A stretch of 48,162 nt of DNA. It comes from Anaerotignum lactatifermentans DSM 14214 (GTDB lineage Bacteria > Bacillota > Clostridia > Lachnospirales > Anaerotignaceae). A model generated the notes under the pieces. That model was not told where the DNA came from and searched no databases. It worked only from the letters and a program-made list of their open reading frames with translations. This document shows, piece by piece, positions 8,048-17,063 of this stretch. The translations under genes were made by a program, and so were the position numbers. The stretch covers positions 1 through 48,162 of the forward strand of contig NZ_FRAH01000022.1 in assembly GCF_900142265.1 (NCBI RefSeq), given 5' to 3'. The first letter of the stretch is position 1; each line of letters starts with the position of its first letter.

Positions 8048-11000
8048 ATGTTTGATCCTATTCAAGCTTCAAATAACATACGAGATGAATTTATAAGTTA
8101 CATTTCTACAAGCTTTCATCTGGCAGATCAGGAATATGCTAGACAATTTGCAGAGGCTTTAGGAAAAGAAAGTGCGGTATCAAAAGGTCCGTACCTTGAT
8201 ATTAGCGATTCCTTCGAATCTGGAAAGAGTATTACTACACTAATTGGTGAAAATGAAATGTCTCCGTTATTCCAAGAGCTGGAGCCAGATGTTCAGGAAT
8301 GTGATAAGGAGATTAAGCTTGTTCGTGGTCTGTATAAGCACCAGGAAATAGCTGTACGTAAAATAAACTCAGGCAAGAACATCGTAGTTACAACGGGTAC
8401 TGGTTCTGGCAAAACAGAATGCTTTATTCTACCAATCATTAATCACCTTTTACGTGAAAAAGAGGCAGGAACGCTCAATGATGGTGTACGAGCTATTTTG
8501 ATTTATCCAATGAATGCATTGGCTAACGACCAGATGAAACGTCTACGTTTGATTCTTAAGCAGTATCCAGATATTACTTTTGGCGTCTATAACAGTAGCA
8601 CCCGACACGAAGAATCTGATGGTATTGCAGAATATGGAAGAGTCTTTAAAGATCCGGATGGAAAGCCTCTAAAGCCTCTGAAAAATGAAGTGATTTCTAG
8701 AAAGACCATGCAGACTAGACCTCCACATATTCTTGTAACTAACTATGCTATGTTAGAGTATATGATGCTTAGACCAAATGATGATTTGGTATTTTCTGGT
8801 GCGAAGCTGCGTTTTCTTGTATTGGATGAGGCTCATATTTATAGAGGAGCTACTGGTATTGAAACTTCATTGTTACTTCGTCGACTGAAGGCGCGTATCA
8901 GCAATCCTGGTGAAGTTCAGCATATTCTTACCAGTGCAACTTTGGGTGGAAAAGAGGCGGATAACGATATTGTGTCCTTTGCTAGCACTCTGTGTGATGC
9001 ACATTTTGACACAGATGATATCATTCGCTCTACTACTGTAATGCCTCTTTTGCCAGAGGCATCACAGAATATACCTTTTGAGGTTTTTGCGCGTCTTGCA
9101 CATCCTGACACATCAATGGACGCTATCCTTGAGCAGTATGGTATTACTGTAAATAGTACTCAAAGCGATTCTGAAATATTATATGATCTTTGCGTTTCCT
9201 CAAAGGCATATAAGGTTCTACGGGAATGTGCCGTACGTCCGATGACTGTTCATGAAATTGCATCAGCAATGAGAGCTCATATGGATTTGAGAGATACTGA
9301 TCTGGTAAACTTTATTCATGTAGCGTCGAAGGCAGAAAAAAATAAAACTGTTCTGATGAAAGCTAGATATCATATGTTTGTGCGTGCATTGGAAGGTACA
9401 TTCATCACTTTAAATCCAAACAAAAAACTTTTTTTGACACGTCAGAACTATGCAGAAATTGATGGGGAGTCATGGAGGGTTTTTGAGGCGGCTGTGTGTG
9501 ATGACTGTGGCCGTATTGGTGTTGCTGGTAAAACAATCAATGATCGCCTTGTGCCCGCTGCAAATCGTTATGACGAGGATATGGAGGTATATCTTCTGAG
9601 AAATCAAGGTGAAGAATTGGATTTAGATGATGATGACGATGCTGAAGATGAAAGTGGGATTGGCAAAGATGATTATATACTTTGTGCAAAATGCGGTGAA
9701 ATTCATCATGAAAGTCAGAAAGCAGATTTTTCATGTGGTCATGGTTCGGGAAGTCTGATTCGAGTTCGTAAGGCAGAGCGTAAGGGTGTAAGAAATGAAA
9801 ACACATGTCCTTGCTGTAATATGGGGCATATGAAGCTGTTTTATATCGGTTATGATGTTGCAACAGCCGTTCTTGGTACAGAGCTTTTTGAACAGCTTCC
9901 TGAATCTGAGGAAGTTCTTGAAACGAATAAATCTCCAATCGTAGCAACAAATAACCTTTTTGCAATGGCATCAGTACCAAAGACGCCGGTTAACATTATT
10001 AAGAAAAAAAGGCAGTTCCTTACCTTCTCTGATAGTAGGAGTGAAGCTGCATTCTATGCATGTTACATGACTTCTTTCTATGAAGAGTTCTTGAGACGTC
10101 GTGGAATCTGGCACGTAATTGAAAATAATAGAAAGAATATCAGTCAGCATCCATGGGAAATCTCAACGCTTGTACAGGAATTGACATCCTATTTTGATTC
10201 AAATAGAACATTTGCTTCTCCCGGTGATAAAGGTACAGAAAACCTTACGGTAATAAGTAAACGGCAGGCGTGGATTGCTGTGCTTAATGAAATGGTGAAT
10301 GCGCGAAGAAGTACTAGTCTAGTATCTCTAGGCATTTTGGACTTTGTATATAAAGGAAACTCTGAAGAGATTATGGCTGCTGTTGCACATAAATACGGTC
10401 AGAAGGCTTCGGATATAAATGCGTTGTTTAACCTTCTGGTTATGGATATCGTTTATAATGGAGCTCTTGAGGGTGAAGATTGTGCTTTGACAAATGACGA
10501 GAGAGAGTATATATATTATGCAGCACATCCTCGTCGCTTCAAAAAATGTAAGGAATCTGATGCAGATAGGAAGAAGAATTATCTGAATGGTTGGATTCCG
10601 CGTGTCCGTGAGAATGGAAGACCATTCAAGAATGGTAGAATAACCCGTCTTATGGCAATGCTGGATATTACTGAAGATGCCGCTAGAGAACTGCTGACAA
10701 TGTATTGGGATGCAGTGCTTATACATGGTGATTATGGATTAACTCCAGCGGGTGATGGGGAATATTTCTTCTCAACTGATAAATTCGTCATTGTTGTAGG
10801 CGATAAGGATCGTCCGATTTACATATGCGAAAAATGCGGAAAGACTACCATGGTTAACTGCAAAAATTGCTGTACAGCTTTGAAATGTGATGGACATCTG
10901 AAGCCGATCACTCGAGAGGTGCTTCTTGATGGCAACCATTATGCAAGACTGTATGCGGAAAAACTTATGTCTCCGTTACATATCAAAGAACATACTGCTC

Positions 11001-13240
11001 AGCTAGGTCGTGCAGAGCAACAAAAATATCAGGAAATGTTTGTTAACAAAGAAATTAACGCACTGAGCTGTTCAACTACTTTTGAGATGGGGGTTGACGT
11101 AGGTGATTTGGAAACTGTTTACTTAAGGAATATGCCTCCATCACCTGCAAATTATGTCCAAAGAGCGGGTCGAGCGGGTCGAAGCATTCACTCTGCTGCG
11201 TATTCATTAACTTATTCAAAACTGAGTTCACATGATTTTATGTATTTCGAACATCCGGAAAAAATGATTTCTGGTAAAATTGGAGTTCCAATATTTTCGA
11301 TTTCAAACGAAAAGGTTATTCTGCGCCATGTGTTTGCTGTTGCTTTAAGTGAATTTTTTGCCAATAATCCAGATGTCTACAATGGTAATGATGCAGATGT
11401 TCTGCTAAATCAGGATGGGTATGAGAGATTGAAAGATTATTTGCTTGAAAATCCAGAGAATCTGGAAGCGTTGTTGCTGAAGTCTATTCCCAGAGCAATG
11501 CATACTGTAATGGGAATTACAGACTGGTCATGGGTAGATAAGCTCGTAGGCAGTGATGGTGCATTGAACATTGCCGTAATGGATTTCAGAGAAACGGTAA
11601 ATTGGTATGAAAAAGAATTTAAGCGTCTGAAAAGCCGTGGAGATATTCAAACTGCTGCCAGACGTGAACGGCAATTGAAAGAATTCCGTCGTGGTCAGGA
11701 AGATAAAAGAGGGCGCAATGAATTGATTGAGTTCCTCGTTCGATATAATGTTCTTCCCAAGTATGGTTTTCCTGTTGATACCGTTGAACTTTATCAAGGA
11801 ATAGATTTCAATCAGGAAAAGAAGCTTCAGATGGTAAGGGATTTACAGCTCGCAATTGCTGAATATGCGCCAGATGCACAGGTTGTTGCAGATGGAAAGC
11901 TTTATACAAGTAGATATATCAGAAAGCTCCCTCAAGCTACTGGTCAAGATTGGAGAGAAGTGTATATTGCACAGTGTGGTAACCCTTCTTGCATGACGTG
12001 GAACCATAAGATTATTGAACCATCAAAAGGTGGGGAGATTTGTATCTCTTGTGGTAATTCGATTGAGAGGGCTCGTTGGAGAAAAGCGATTGAACCTCGT
12101 AAAGGATTTATCGCAGAGTCAAAATCTAAAGATGTTCCGTTGCGTAAGCCAGACCGTTCATATAGAAGTGACGACTACTATATCGGAGATCCGACGCGCA
12201 AAGTAATGCATAAGAAGACCTTCAGGATTTTTGATAATGAGAAAATTCAGATGGAGACTTCAGCAAATGATTCTCTGATGGTTGTTTGTAATGATCATTT
12301 CTATGTTTGTGATCGTTGTGGATATGCTATTAGTTCTACTGCCGGTAAGGAAGAAAAAGATTTTAACTCTTTTGCAAAGAGCTATGAGAAGAAGCATAAG
12401 TCACCATGGGGCAAAGATTGTAACGGATTGCTGTACAGAAAGGAACTATGTCATTCCTTTAAAACTGATGTGGTAAGAATTACATTTGGTACATCCAGAG
12501 CAAAGAATCAGTCAACAATGCTTTCTGTAATGTATGCATTGCTTGAGGCGGTTTCTAGTGTTCTGGATATTGAAAGAACCGACATTAAGGGTTGCCTACA
12601 TAAGGTTCGTTATGAACGCAGTATGGTATATGAAATTATACTTTATGATGCAGTGGCAGGTGGTGCTGGGCATGTACGTCGTCTTGTTTCCGATGACTGC
12701 GGAGTATTTCAGAGGGTTATTCAGAAGGCGATTAGTCTGACAAAGACTTGCAATTGCAATCCTTCTTGCTATAACTGCCTAAGAAACTATTACAATCAGA
12801 CAATTCATGATAAGTTAAACCGAATTGAAGCTTATTCTTTCCTTGAGCACTACAATGGACCGACAATTGCTATTCCGGATGATCATTTCGAAGAACAGCA
12901 TCATTCTTTGCGAGAAGAACTTACCGAAGACAAGGTTCGCTTTGCTGATGGATATAGCTGTACAGATTATCAAAATTGGAATGAGTTTGCGCCAATGATT
13001 CCTGAAGAATACATGAATGCCTTTGCAGATATGGATATGCTCCATGTTCCGATTCCATCAGAGTCTTATTGCAAGCTGAATGTTATCGGAACCAATATTT
13101 CTTCTGAGGTGCTTTTCTTTTGGAAGAATAAAAAGATTCTTGTATTCGATAATGACAATGAAAAAGTAGAGATTCAGGGATGGACATCGTTTTCTGTAAG
13201 TGAGATAAAGCCACGGGAATTTGCGGGGTATTTTAAATAG
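8048..13240 (+). CDS. DEAD/DEAH-box helicase with DUF1998-type C-terminus, Druantia/DISARM-like
   Basis: A 1730-residue superfamily 2 helicase. Walker A (TGTGSGKT) has its lysine at residue 122, the DEAH box is at about 260-263, motif III-like TSATL is near 298, and motif VI (QRAGRAGR) starts at 1038. A cysteine-rich part lies between the helicase lobes (CDDCG, CAKCGE, CPCCN) and another CxxC pair precedes lobe 2. The C-terminus shows the DUF1998/MrfA-like signature: AGGAGHVRRL at about 1537, then the cluster CNCNPSCYNCLRNYYNQ at about 1568-1584. DUF1998 helicases occur in DISARM (DrmB), Druantia (DruE) and MrfA-type repair. ATG 8048 is preferred over TTG 8009, which lies inside the upstream gene, because AGAGG lies upstream. 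An acidic stretch of eleven D/E residues interrupts the cysteine-rich part. The role as a DNA translocase in phage defence is inferred from family and operon. Confidence 0.85.
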   Translation: MFDPIQASNNIRDEFISYISTSFHLADQEYARQFAEALGKESAVSKGPYLDISDSFESGKSITTLIGENEMSPLFQELEPDVQECDKEIKLVRGLYKHQEIAVRKINSGKNIVVTTGTGSGKTECFILPIINHLLREKEAGTLNDGVRAILIYPMNALANDQMKRLRLILKQYPDITFGVYNSSTRHEESDGIAEYGRVFKDPDGKPLKPLKNEVISRKTMQTRPPHILVTNYAMLEYMMLRPNDDLVFSGAKLRFLVLDEAHIYRGATGIETSLLLRRLKARISNPGEVQHILTSATLGGKEADNDIVSFASTLCDAHFDTDDIIRSTTVMPLLPEASQNIPFEVFARLAHPDTSMDAILEQYGITVNSTQSDSEILYDLCVSSKAYKVLRECAVRPMTVHEIASAMRAHMDLRDTDLVNFIHVASKAEKNKTVLMKARYHMFVRALEGTFITLNPNKKLFLTRQNYAEIDGESWRVFEAAVCDDCGRIGVAGKTINDRLVPAANRYDEDMEVYLLRNQGEELDLDDDDDAEDESGIGKDDYILCAKCGEIHHESQKADFSCGHGSGSLIRVRKAERKGVRNENTCPCCNMGHMKLFYIGYDVATAVLGTELFEQLPESEEVLETNKSPIVATNNLFAMASVPKTPVNIIKKKRQFLTFSDSRSEAAFYACYMTSFYEEFLRRRGIWHVIENNRKNISQHPWEISTLVQELTSYFDSNRTFASPGDKGTENLTVISKRQAWIAVLNEMVNARRSTSLVSLGILDFVYKGNSEEIMAAVAHKYGQKASDINALFNLLVMDIVYNGALEGEDCALTNDEREYIYYAAHPRRFKKCKESDADRKKNYLNGWIPRVRENGRPFKNGRITRLMAMLDITEDAARELLTMYWDAVLIHGDYGLTPAGDGEYFFSTDKFVIVVGDKDRPIYICEKCGKTTMVNCKNCCTALKCDGHLKPITREVLLDGNHYARLYAEKLMSPLHIKEHTAQLGRAEQQKYQEMFVNKEINALSCSTTFEMGVDVGDLETVYLRNMPPSPANYVQRAGRAGRSIHSAAYSLTYSKLSSHDFMYFEHPEKMISGKIGVPIFSISNEKVILRHVFAVALSEFFANNPDVYNGNDADVLLNQDGYERLKDYLLENPENLEALLLKSIPRAMHTVMGITDWSWVDKLVGSDGALNIAVMDFRETVNWYEKEFKRLKSRGDIQTAARRERQLKEFRRGQEDKRGRNELIEFLVRYNVLPKYGFPVDTVELYQGIDFNQEKKLQMVRDLQLAIAEYAPDAQVVADGKLYTSRYIRKLPQATGQDWREVYIAQCGNPSCMTWNHKIIEPSKGGEICISCGNSIERARWRKAIEPRKGFIAESKSKDVPLRKPDRSYRSDDYYIGDPTRKVMHKKTFRIFDNEKIQMETSANDSLMVVCNDHFYVCDRCGYAISSTAGKEEKDFNSFAKSYEKKHKSPWGKDCNGLLYRKELCHSFKTDVVRITFGTSRAKNQSTMLSVMYALLEAVSSVLDIERTDIKGCLHKVRYERSMVYEIILYDAVAGGAGHVRRLVSDDCGVFQRVIQKAISLTKTCNCNPSCYNCLRNYYNQTIHDKLNRIEAYSFLEHYNGPTIAIPDDHFEEQHHSLREELTEDKVRFADGYSCTDYQNWNEFAPMIPEEYMNAFADMDMLHVPIPSESYCKLNVIGTNISSEVLFFWKNKKILVFDNDNEKVEIQGWTSFSVSEIKPREFAGYFK

Positions 13241-13251
13241 GGGGAATATTA

Positions 13252-14976
13252 ATGGCACAAATGATTCCTCAAACAATGGAAGAGGATAACAACAGTTTTG
13301 GTGAACGTCAGGTATTTGAAGCGTTAAAAAAGCTATCGGATGATTATACGGTCTTTCATTCTGTAAGATGGAATGATCGTAATGCAAAGAACACAGTGGT
13401 ATATGGAGAATCTGATTTCACAGTTTTTCATCCTAAAAAGGGCATTATCGTAATTGAAGTTAAGTCAGGTGGAATTGAGTGCATAAATAACACTTGGTCC
13501 TATATCCGTACTGATAATGGAGAGCGTCATCCCATGAAAAATCCTTTAAAACAGGCTGACAGAAGTAAGTATCGATTTTTGGATTTATTAGAGGATTTAC
13601 TGAAGGACACAGAGTATACTGGCAGACCTCAGTACTGTATGGTTGAATCCGCAGTATGGTTCCCTTCTATTAGTAGGCGTGATGTGATTGGAACTCTCCC
13701 GATGGAATTCCATCCGGAAATCGTACTTTTTGAAACTGCATTGGATTCTCCAAAGAAATATATAGATGGCATTTATGATTTTTATGAGGGCCGTAAACAT
13801 ACTAGACTTGATAATACATCTGAAGAGATGATTCTTGATGCATTCTCTCCTCTGTATCGTGCAATGCCTAGTCTTAAATCAAAGCGTCTAGAGCAGGAAG
13901 AAATTTTTATTCGTTTGACTAAAGAGCAGAATTCACTGCTTGACTATCTGGAAGAGCAGAGGGTAGCGGCTGTCCAAGGGGCAGCTGGAACCGGCAAGAC
14001 TTTTCTTGCTATTGAGAAAGCAAGAAGACTTGCATCTAGTGGCAAGGTTCTGTTTCTATGCTTTAATCAGTTTTTGCGTATTTATTTACAGGATCTGAAG
14101 AATGAAAATCCTAGGAAGTACGAGAATATTGAATTCTTCAATTTACCACAGTTAGTTTGTCAGAAGCTCAGAGTGCCTTCTGTTGATGTAGATGATATTA
14201 TCCGATTTCTAGAAAATTATGATGTATATGATTGGGGGTACAAGCATATTATCATTGACGAGGGACAGGACTTCAACGATGATGAAATTGAGAGACTGTA
14301 TGATATTGCATTACTGCAGGAAGGTGCATTCTATATTTTCTTTGATAAAAACCAGTTTGTGCAAGGACGTGAATTTCCGAACTGGCTAAAAAATTCTGAA
14401 TGTAGATTAGTTCTGAATGTTAACTGTAGAAATACCTTCTCTATTGCGGATACTTCCGGGAAACCAATTAGTGTTGAACCTAAAGTAAAAAATAAAGGTG
14501 TAAAGGGGGATATGCCGAAGTTCTATGTTTGTGATGATAAGGCTGCGGGAATTAAAAAGATTTCTGTGTTGATTGATCAATATAGAAATAATGGATATGC
14601 TTACAATCAAATCTGTGTTCTGACTGTAAAAACTGAAACAACATCCATTCTACACGGTGTTGAAAAGATTGGTAACCATGGTATTAAGACAATACGTGAT
14701 AATAGAAATGTGCTCTTTACAACAGCCAGAAAGTTTAAAGGACTTGAGGCTGATGCAATCATCATCATTGATGCTGATGCAAAGACCTTTGCTGATGAAG
14801 AGAGCAGGAGATTATTCTATGTCGGTGCTTCTCGAGCAAAACATTATCTTGACATTGTTTTTGTTGGGAATATGGTTGACCTTGAAGATATGGTTTCAAA
14901 GATCGGAGATAAGAAATACCCAACTCCATTAATTGGTATTGCACGTAGTTTGAACGTAAAGCCATTACTTAATTGA
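13252..14976 (+). CDS. NERD nuclease-domain/SF1 (UvrD-like) helicase fusion
   Basis: A 574-residue protein. The N-terminal NERD domain (residues about 12-120) carries the PD-(D/E)XK-like set E18, D55 and E69-x-K71 (GESDF, IEVKSG). The SF1 helicase part has Walker A GAAGTGKT at 243-250, Walker B DEGQD at 336-340, an NCRNT motif near 390, a KGLEADAIIII segment, and YVGASRAKH near the C-terminus. AGGGGG lies about seven bases before ATG, and the gene starts 11 bases after the DUF1998 helicase, so all three genes form one operon. Family knowledge predicts a DNA nuclease coupled to translocation. Nuclease-helicase fusions of this type occur as stand-alone anti-phage proteins (Nhi-like), so it may be the effector of the operon. 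Domain assignments are secure; the partnership is inferred. Confidence 0.85.
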   Translation: MAQMIPQTMEEDNNSFGERQVFEALKKLSDDYTVFHSVRWNDRNAKNTVVYGESDFTVFHPKKGIIVIEVKSGGIECINNTWSYIRTDNGERHPMKNPLKQADRSKYRFLDLLEDLLKDTEYTGRPQYCMVESAVWFPSISRRDVIGTLPMEFHPEIVLFETALDSPKKYIDGIYDFYEGRKHTRLDNTSEEMILDAFSPLYRAMPSLKSKRLEQEEIFIRLTKEQNSLLDYLEEQRVAAVQGAAGTGKTFLAIEKARRLASSGKVLFLCFNQFLRIYLQDLKNENPRKYENIEFFNLPQLVCQKLRVPSVDVDDIIRFLENYDVYDWGYKHIIIDEGQDFNDDEIERLYDIALLQEGAFYIFFDKNQFVQGREFPNWLKNSECRLVLNVNCRNTFSIADTSGKPISVEPKVKNKGVKGDMPKFYVCDDKAAGIKKISVLIDQYRNNGYAYNQICVLTVKTETTSILHGVEKIGNHGIKTIRDNRNVLFTTARKFKGLEADAIIIIDADAKTFADEESRRLFYVGASRAKHYLDIVFVGNMVDLEDMVSKIGDKKYPTPLIGIARSLNVKPLLN

Positions 14977-15499
14977 TGAATCTGTATAGAGATAGCATGT
15001 GAAGTCCCAAAAAAGTCTAAACGAATATTAGGACTTAGCTCTTTGGATACCATTGTGTTCCCAAGTCTATTAATATTATCCGTAGTGAATGGTGCCGGTG
15101 TTATTACACTTGATATATTTTTCTATGCTGATATACTAACTATACAGAGTATACATATACTGCAATGCGATTGGTTTGTATAGTTATCATAGGCACTGTA
15201 TATGATGGTACGCTGGATACAGGAAGCTAAAAAACAAGATTTGAAGAGGCTACTAAATTTCTGTAAGAATATCGTAGAATAAAATGTTTTTCTATACGAG
15301 AAGTCGGAAGCCAAAAGGCTTCCGGCATTTTATGTAGAAGCAACTGAAAAGGAAATACTAAATTTGTTATGATTATAAAATCGTTTTTTTCTTAGGTGGT
15401 ATTTTATAACAGCTGTTTACAGCTTCTAGAAAAATAGATATGATGATTTCAGAGAGAATTTGTACATTCGAGATTGTTTTCGTGAAAGAGGAAAGATAA
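14977..15499 (+). other. Intergenic region with decayed coding remnant and terminator
   Basis: No complete gene is seen. One frame stays open for about 64 codons (roughly 14990-15181) without a usable start; its residues include VNGAGVITLDIFFYADILT and could be the remains of a gene. A 26-codon frame runs from 15202 to 15282 with no clear ribosome binding site. The terminator at 15305-15324 is listed separately. Confidence 0.4.
15303..15332 (+). terminator. Rho-independent terminator-like hairpin
   Basis: A perfect 8-bp stem (15305-15312 with 15317-15324) with an AAAA loop is followed by a short T-rich tail. It lies about 330 bases after the NERD-helicase gene and may end that transcript. 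Confidence 0.65.
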
Positions 15500-15841
15500 A
15501 TGGAATATATAGAATTCGATGTAACAGAAAGGAATAACTTGCGTTGGAAAGAAATGATGTATAAAAAGCTGAAAACAGCAAAGACCTTTGAGATACACTG
15601 CTGGAATATGGAGCAAGAGGAAATCAATATGGCACTTTTATTTGGAGAAGTGAAAGAAACTTGCTGGAAATATGGAAAGATCATTCAGGGCAATGTAACA
15701 CCGGAATTTACAAACTATGTTCTGAATATACCAAAACCTGCTGACACAGAAATCTATAATAAAATGACACCGTTTTTTACTATTGCCTTGGATAATGGAT
15801 TTTGGTCAGAGCATTATGGCACAGAACTGACACAAGCATAA
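15500..15841 (+). CDS. Hypothetical protein, 113 residues
   Basis: Not recognised. It is a small soluble protein with a tryptophan-rich middle (EIHCWNMEQEEINMALLFGE) and no signal or membrane segment. AGAGGAAAG precedes the ATG at about five bases. It is followed by a short hydrophobic peptide gene and a secreted or anchored protein. Whether the three are co-transcribed cannot be decided from the spacing (83 and 28 bases). Confidence 0.55.
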   Translation: MEYIEFDVTERNNLRWKEMMYKKLKTAKTFEIHCWNMEQEEINMALLFGEVKETCWKYGKIIQGNVTPEFTNYVLNIPKPADTEIYNKMTPFFTIALDNGFWSEHYGTELTQA

Positions 15842-15927
15842 GTTGATGTGGAGAGAACATCCAGATGACTTATTGTTTTCATAAGTTTTATGGATGTAAA
15901 GAAGTAATAGAAGGATGGAGGTATATG

Positions 15928-16011
15928 ATGATAAAGGCGCTTTTAAAGATTACGTTTTTAATTTTTCTGTTTCCTGTTATGGTTATTTATAATCTGGTAA
16001 AATCGGCATAA
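15928..16011 (+). CDS. Very small hydrophobic membrane peptide, 27 residues
   Basis: ATG 15928 to TAA 16011 encodes 27 residues: a short basic start (MIKALLKI), one hydrophobic helix (TFLIFLFPVMVIYNLV), then a polar end. GGAGG at 15917-15921 is six bases before this ATG, an ideal distance; a second ATG three bases earlier is too close. It should insert in the membrane as one helix. It could be a small regulatory or type I toxin-like peptide, or a tail-anchored accessory of the next gene. No function is proposed. Confidence 0.5.
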   Translation: MIKALLKITFLIFLFPVMVIYNLVKSA

Positions 16012-16039
16012 GAAACGACATCATGAAAGGGGTATAGAA

Positions 16040-16639
16040 ATGGGGAATTTCAAAGCATTTGCAGCAGGTGTTGTGGCGACTGTTGTTGCATTACAATGTG
16101 GCACATTTGCATACGGTAAATGGATGGAGGAAAAGATATCTGTTATTTATCAAAATATACAAGTAACTGTAGATGATAAAGAATTGATTACAACAAACGA
16201 ACCTTTTATTTATAACGGGACAACGTATCTGCCTGTCCATGATGTTGCGGAAGCTGTTGGGAAAAAGGTTTCCTGGGATAATGAAAAGAAAATTGTACGA
16301 TTATATGACTCTGATGTAGTAGAGTCTACAAAACCGGATCAAAAGGAAACTTCAAGTCAAGATTGCTTTACTGTTTCGAATTTGAAGACAGACTATTTTG
16401 CAGGGACTTATCGTGTATATGGGGAAATCACAAACCACTATGACAGAGATTTTGAGTTTGTAGCATTTAAATTGAATTTCTATAATGGTACAAGTTTAAA
16501 AGGAACAGGAAACGGTATTGTTATGAACATGAGTGCAGGAGAAACGAAAGTGTTTGAGATCTATATACAGGATAATATTTCTGGTGCAACAAGATATGAA
16601 TTGCAGATGGAATCGGCATTGAATTATGATGAGTTGTAA
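16040..16639 (+). CDS. Exported protein with copper amine oxidase-like stalk domain
   Basis: A 199-residue protein. An N-terminal hydrophobic segment (residues about 5-25, AFAAGVVATVVALQCGTFAY) is a signal peptide or membrane anchor. Residues about 35-90 match the copper amine oxidase N-terminal-like (stalk) domain: IQVTVDDKEL, then PFIYNGTTYLPVHDVAEAVG and VSWDNEKKIV. The C-terminal part (about 110-190) resembles an FxLYD-type beta-sandwich (RVYGEITNHYDRDFEFVAFKLNFY). Such proteins sit outside the membrane in Firmicutes; no enzymatic activity is implied by the stalk domain. AAAGGGG precedes ATG at about eight bases. A strong terminator follows directly. Confidence 0.8.
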   Translation: MGNFKAFAAGVVATVVALQCGTFAYGKWMEEKISVIYQNIQVTVDDKELITTNEPFIYNGTTYLPVHDVAEAVGKKVSWDNEKKIVRLYDSDVVESTKPDQKETSSQDCFTVSNLKTDYFAGTYRVYGEITNHYDRDFEFVAFKLNFYNGTSLKGTGNGIVMNMSAGETKVFEIYIQDNISGATRYELQMESALNYDEL

Positions 16640-16653
16640 TTTTATTCGATAAA

Positions 16654-16690
16654 AACATCCCGGAACAAAAGTGCTTCGGGATGTTTTTTG
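16654..16690 (+). terminator. Rho-independent terminator
   Basis: A stem of about 11 bp with one bulged G (16654-16665 with 16675-16685) is followed by a run of six T. It lies 15 bases after the stalk-domain gene. Confidence 0.85.
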
Positions 16691-17063
16691 CTTTCAGAGG
16701 ATAGTACCGTGTGTTCTATTAGAGGAAAAGAAGTTATGCATACAAAATTACATAATTTTGATTTTATTATGGTCAAATAAAGTGTTTGATAATTAAGTAC
16801 GATACATTTGAAATATAGATATTCATAATGATACTGTTCATGCCTTTAAAATAAGATGAGAATGATATTCAATGGGTCAAGAAGCGGGAAAAAGTACATT
16901 CAGATTATAGGTATATGTTAGATGTTGTGATATTATTTTTAGAAGATAGTGTATGTAAGTTGGAAAAAAATGTTTTAAGATATATAATGATATTAACAAA
17001 GAATATTTGCCTATGTTTTTAATGAGTGTTTTTTAAGGTAGTGTCTTTTCGGGAGAAATGTAT
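16691..17063 (+). other. AT-rich intergenic region upstream of the type III restriction locus
   Basis: No convincing gene. A frame stays open from about 16850 to 17020 but has only a late internal ATG and no ribosome binding site. The region holds the promoter listed at 16960-16988. Confidence 0.4.
16960..16988 (+). promoter_or_regulatory. Putative sigma-A promoter of the restriction-modification operon
   Basis: TTGGAA at 16960-16965 and a perfect TATAAT at 16983-16988 are 17 bases apart. They lie about 75 bases before the helicase start at 17064. It is the best promoter match in the window and would drive helicase, DUF4391, TM protein, Mod, zinc-ribbon and Res genes. Confidence 0.65.

Noticed and set aside
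3844-14976. Assignment as a canonical DISARM or BREX system
   Set aside because: No DrmC PLD protein, no adjacent methylase, no PglZ, BrxC or PglX-like protein was seen; only the DUF1998 helicase is shared.
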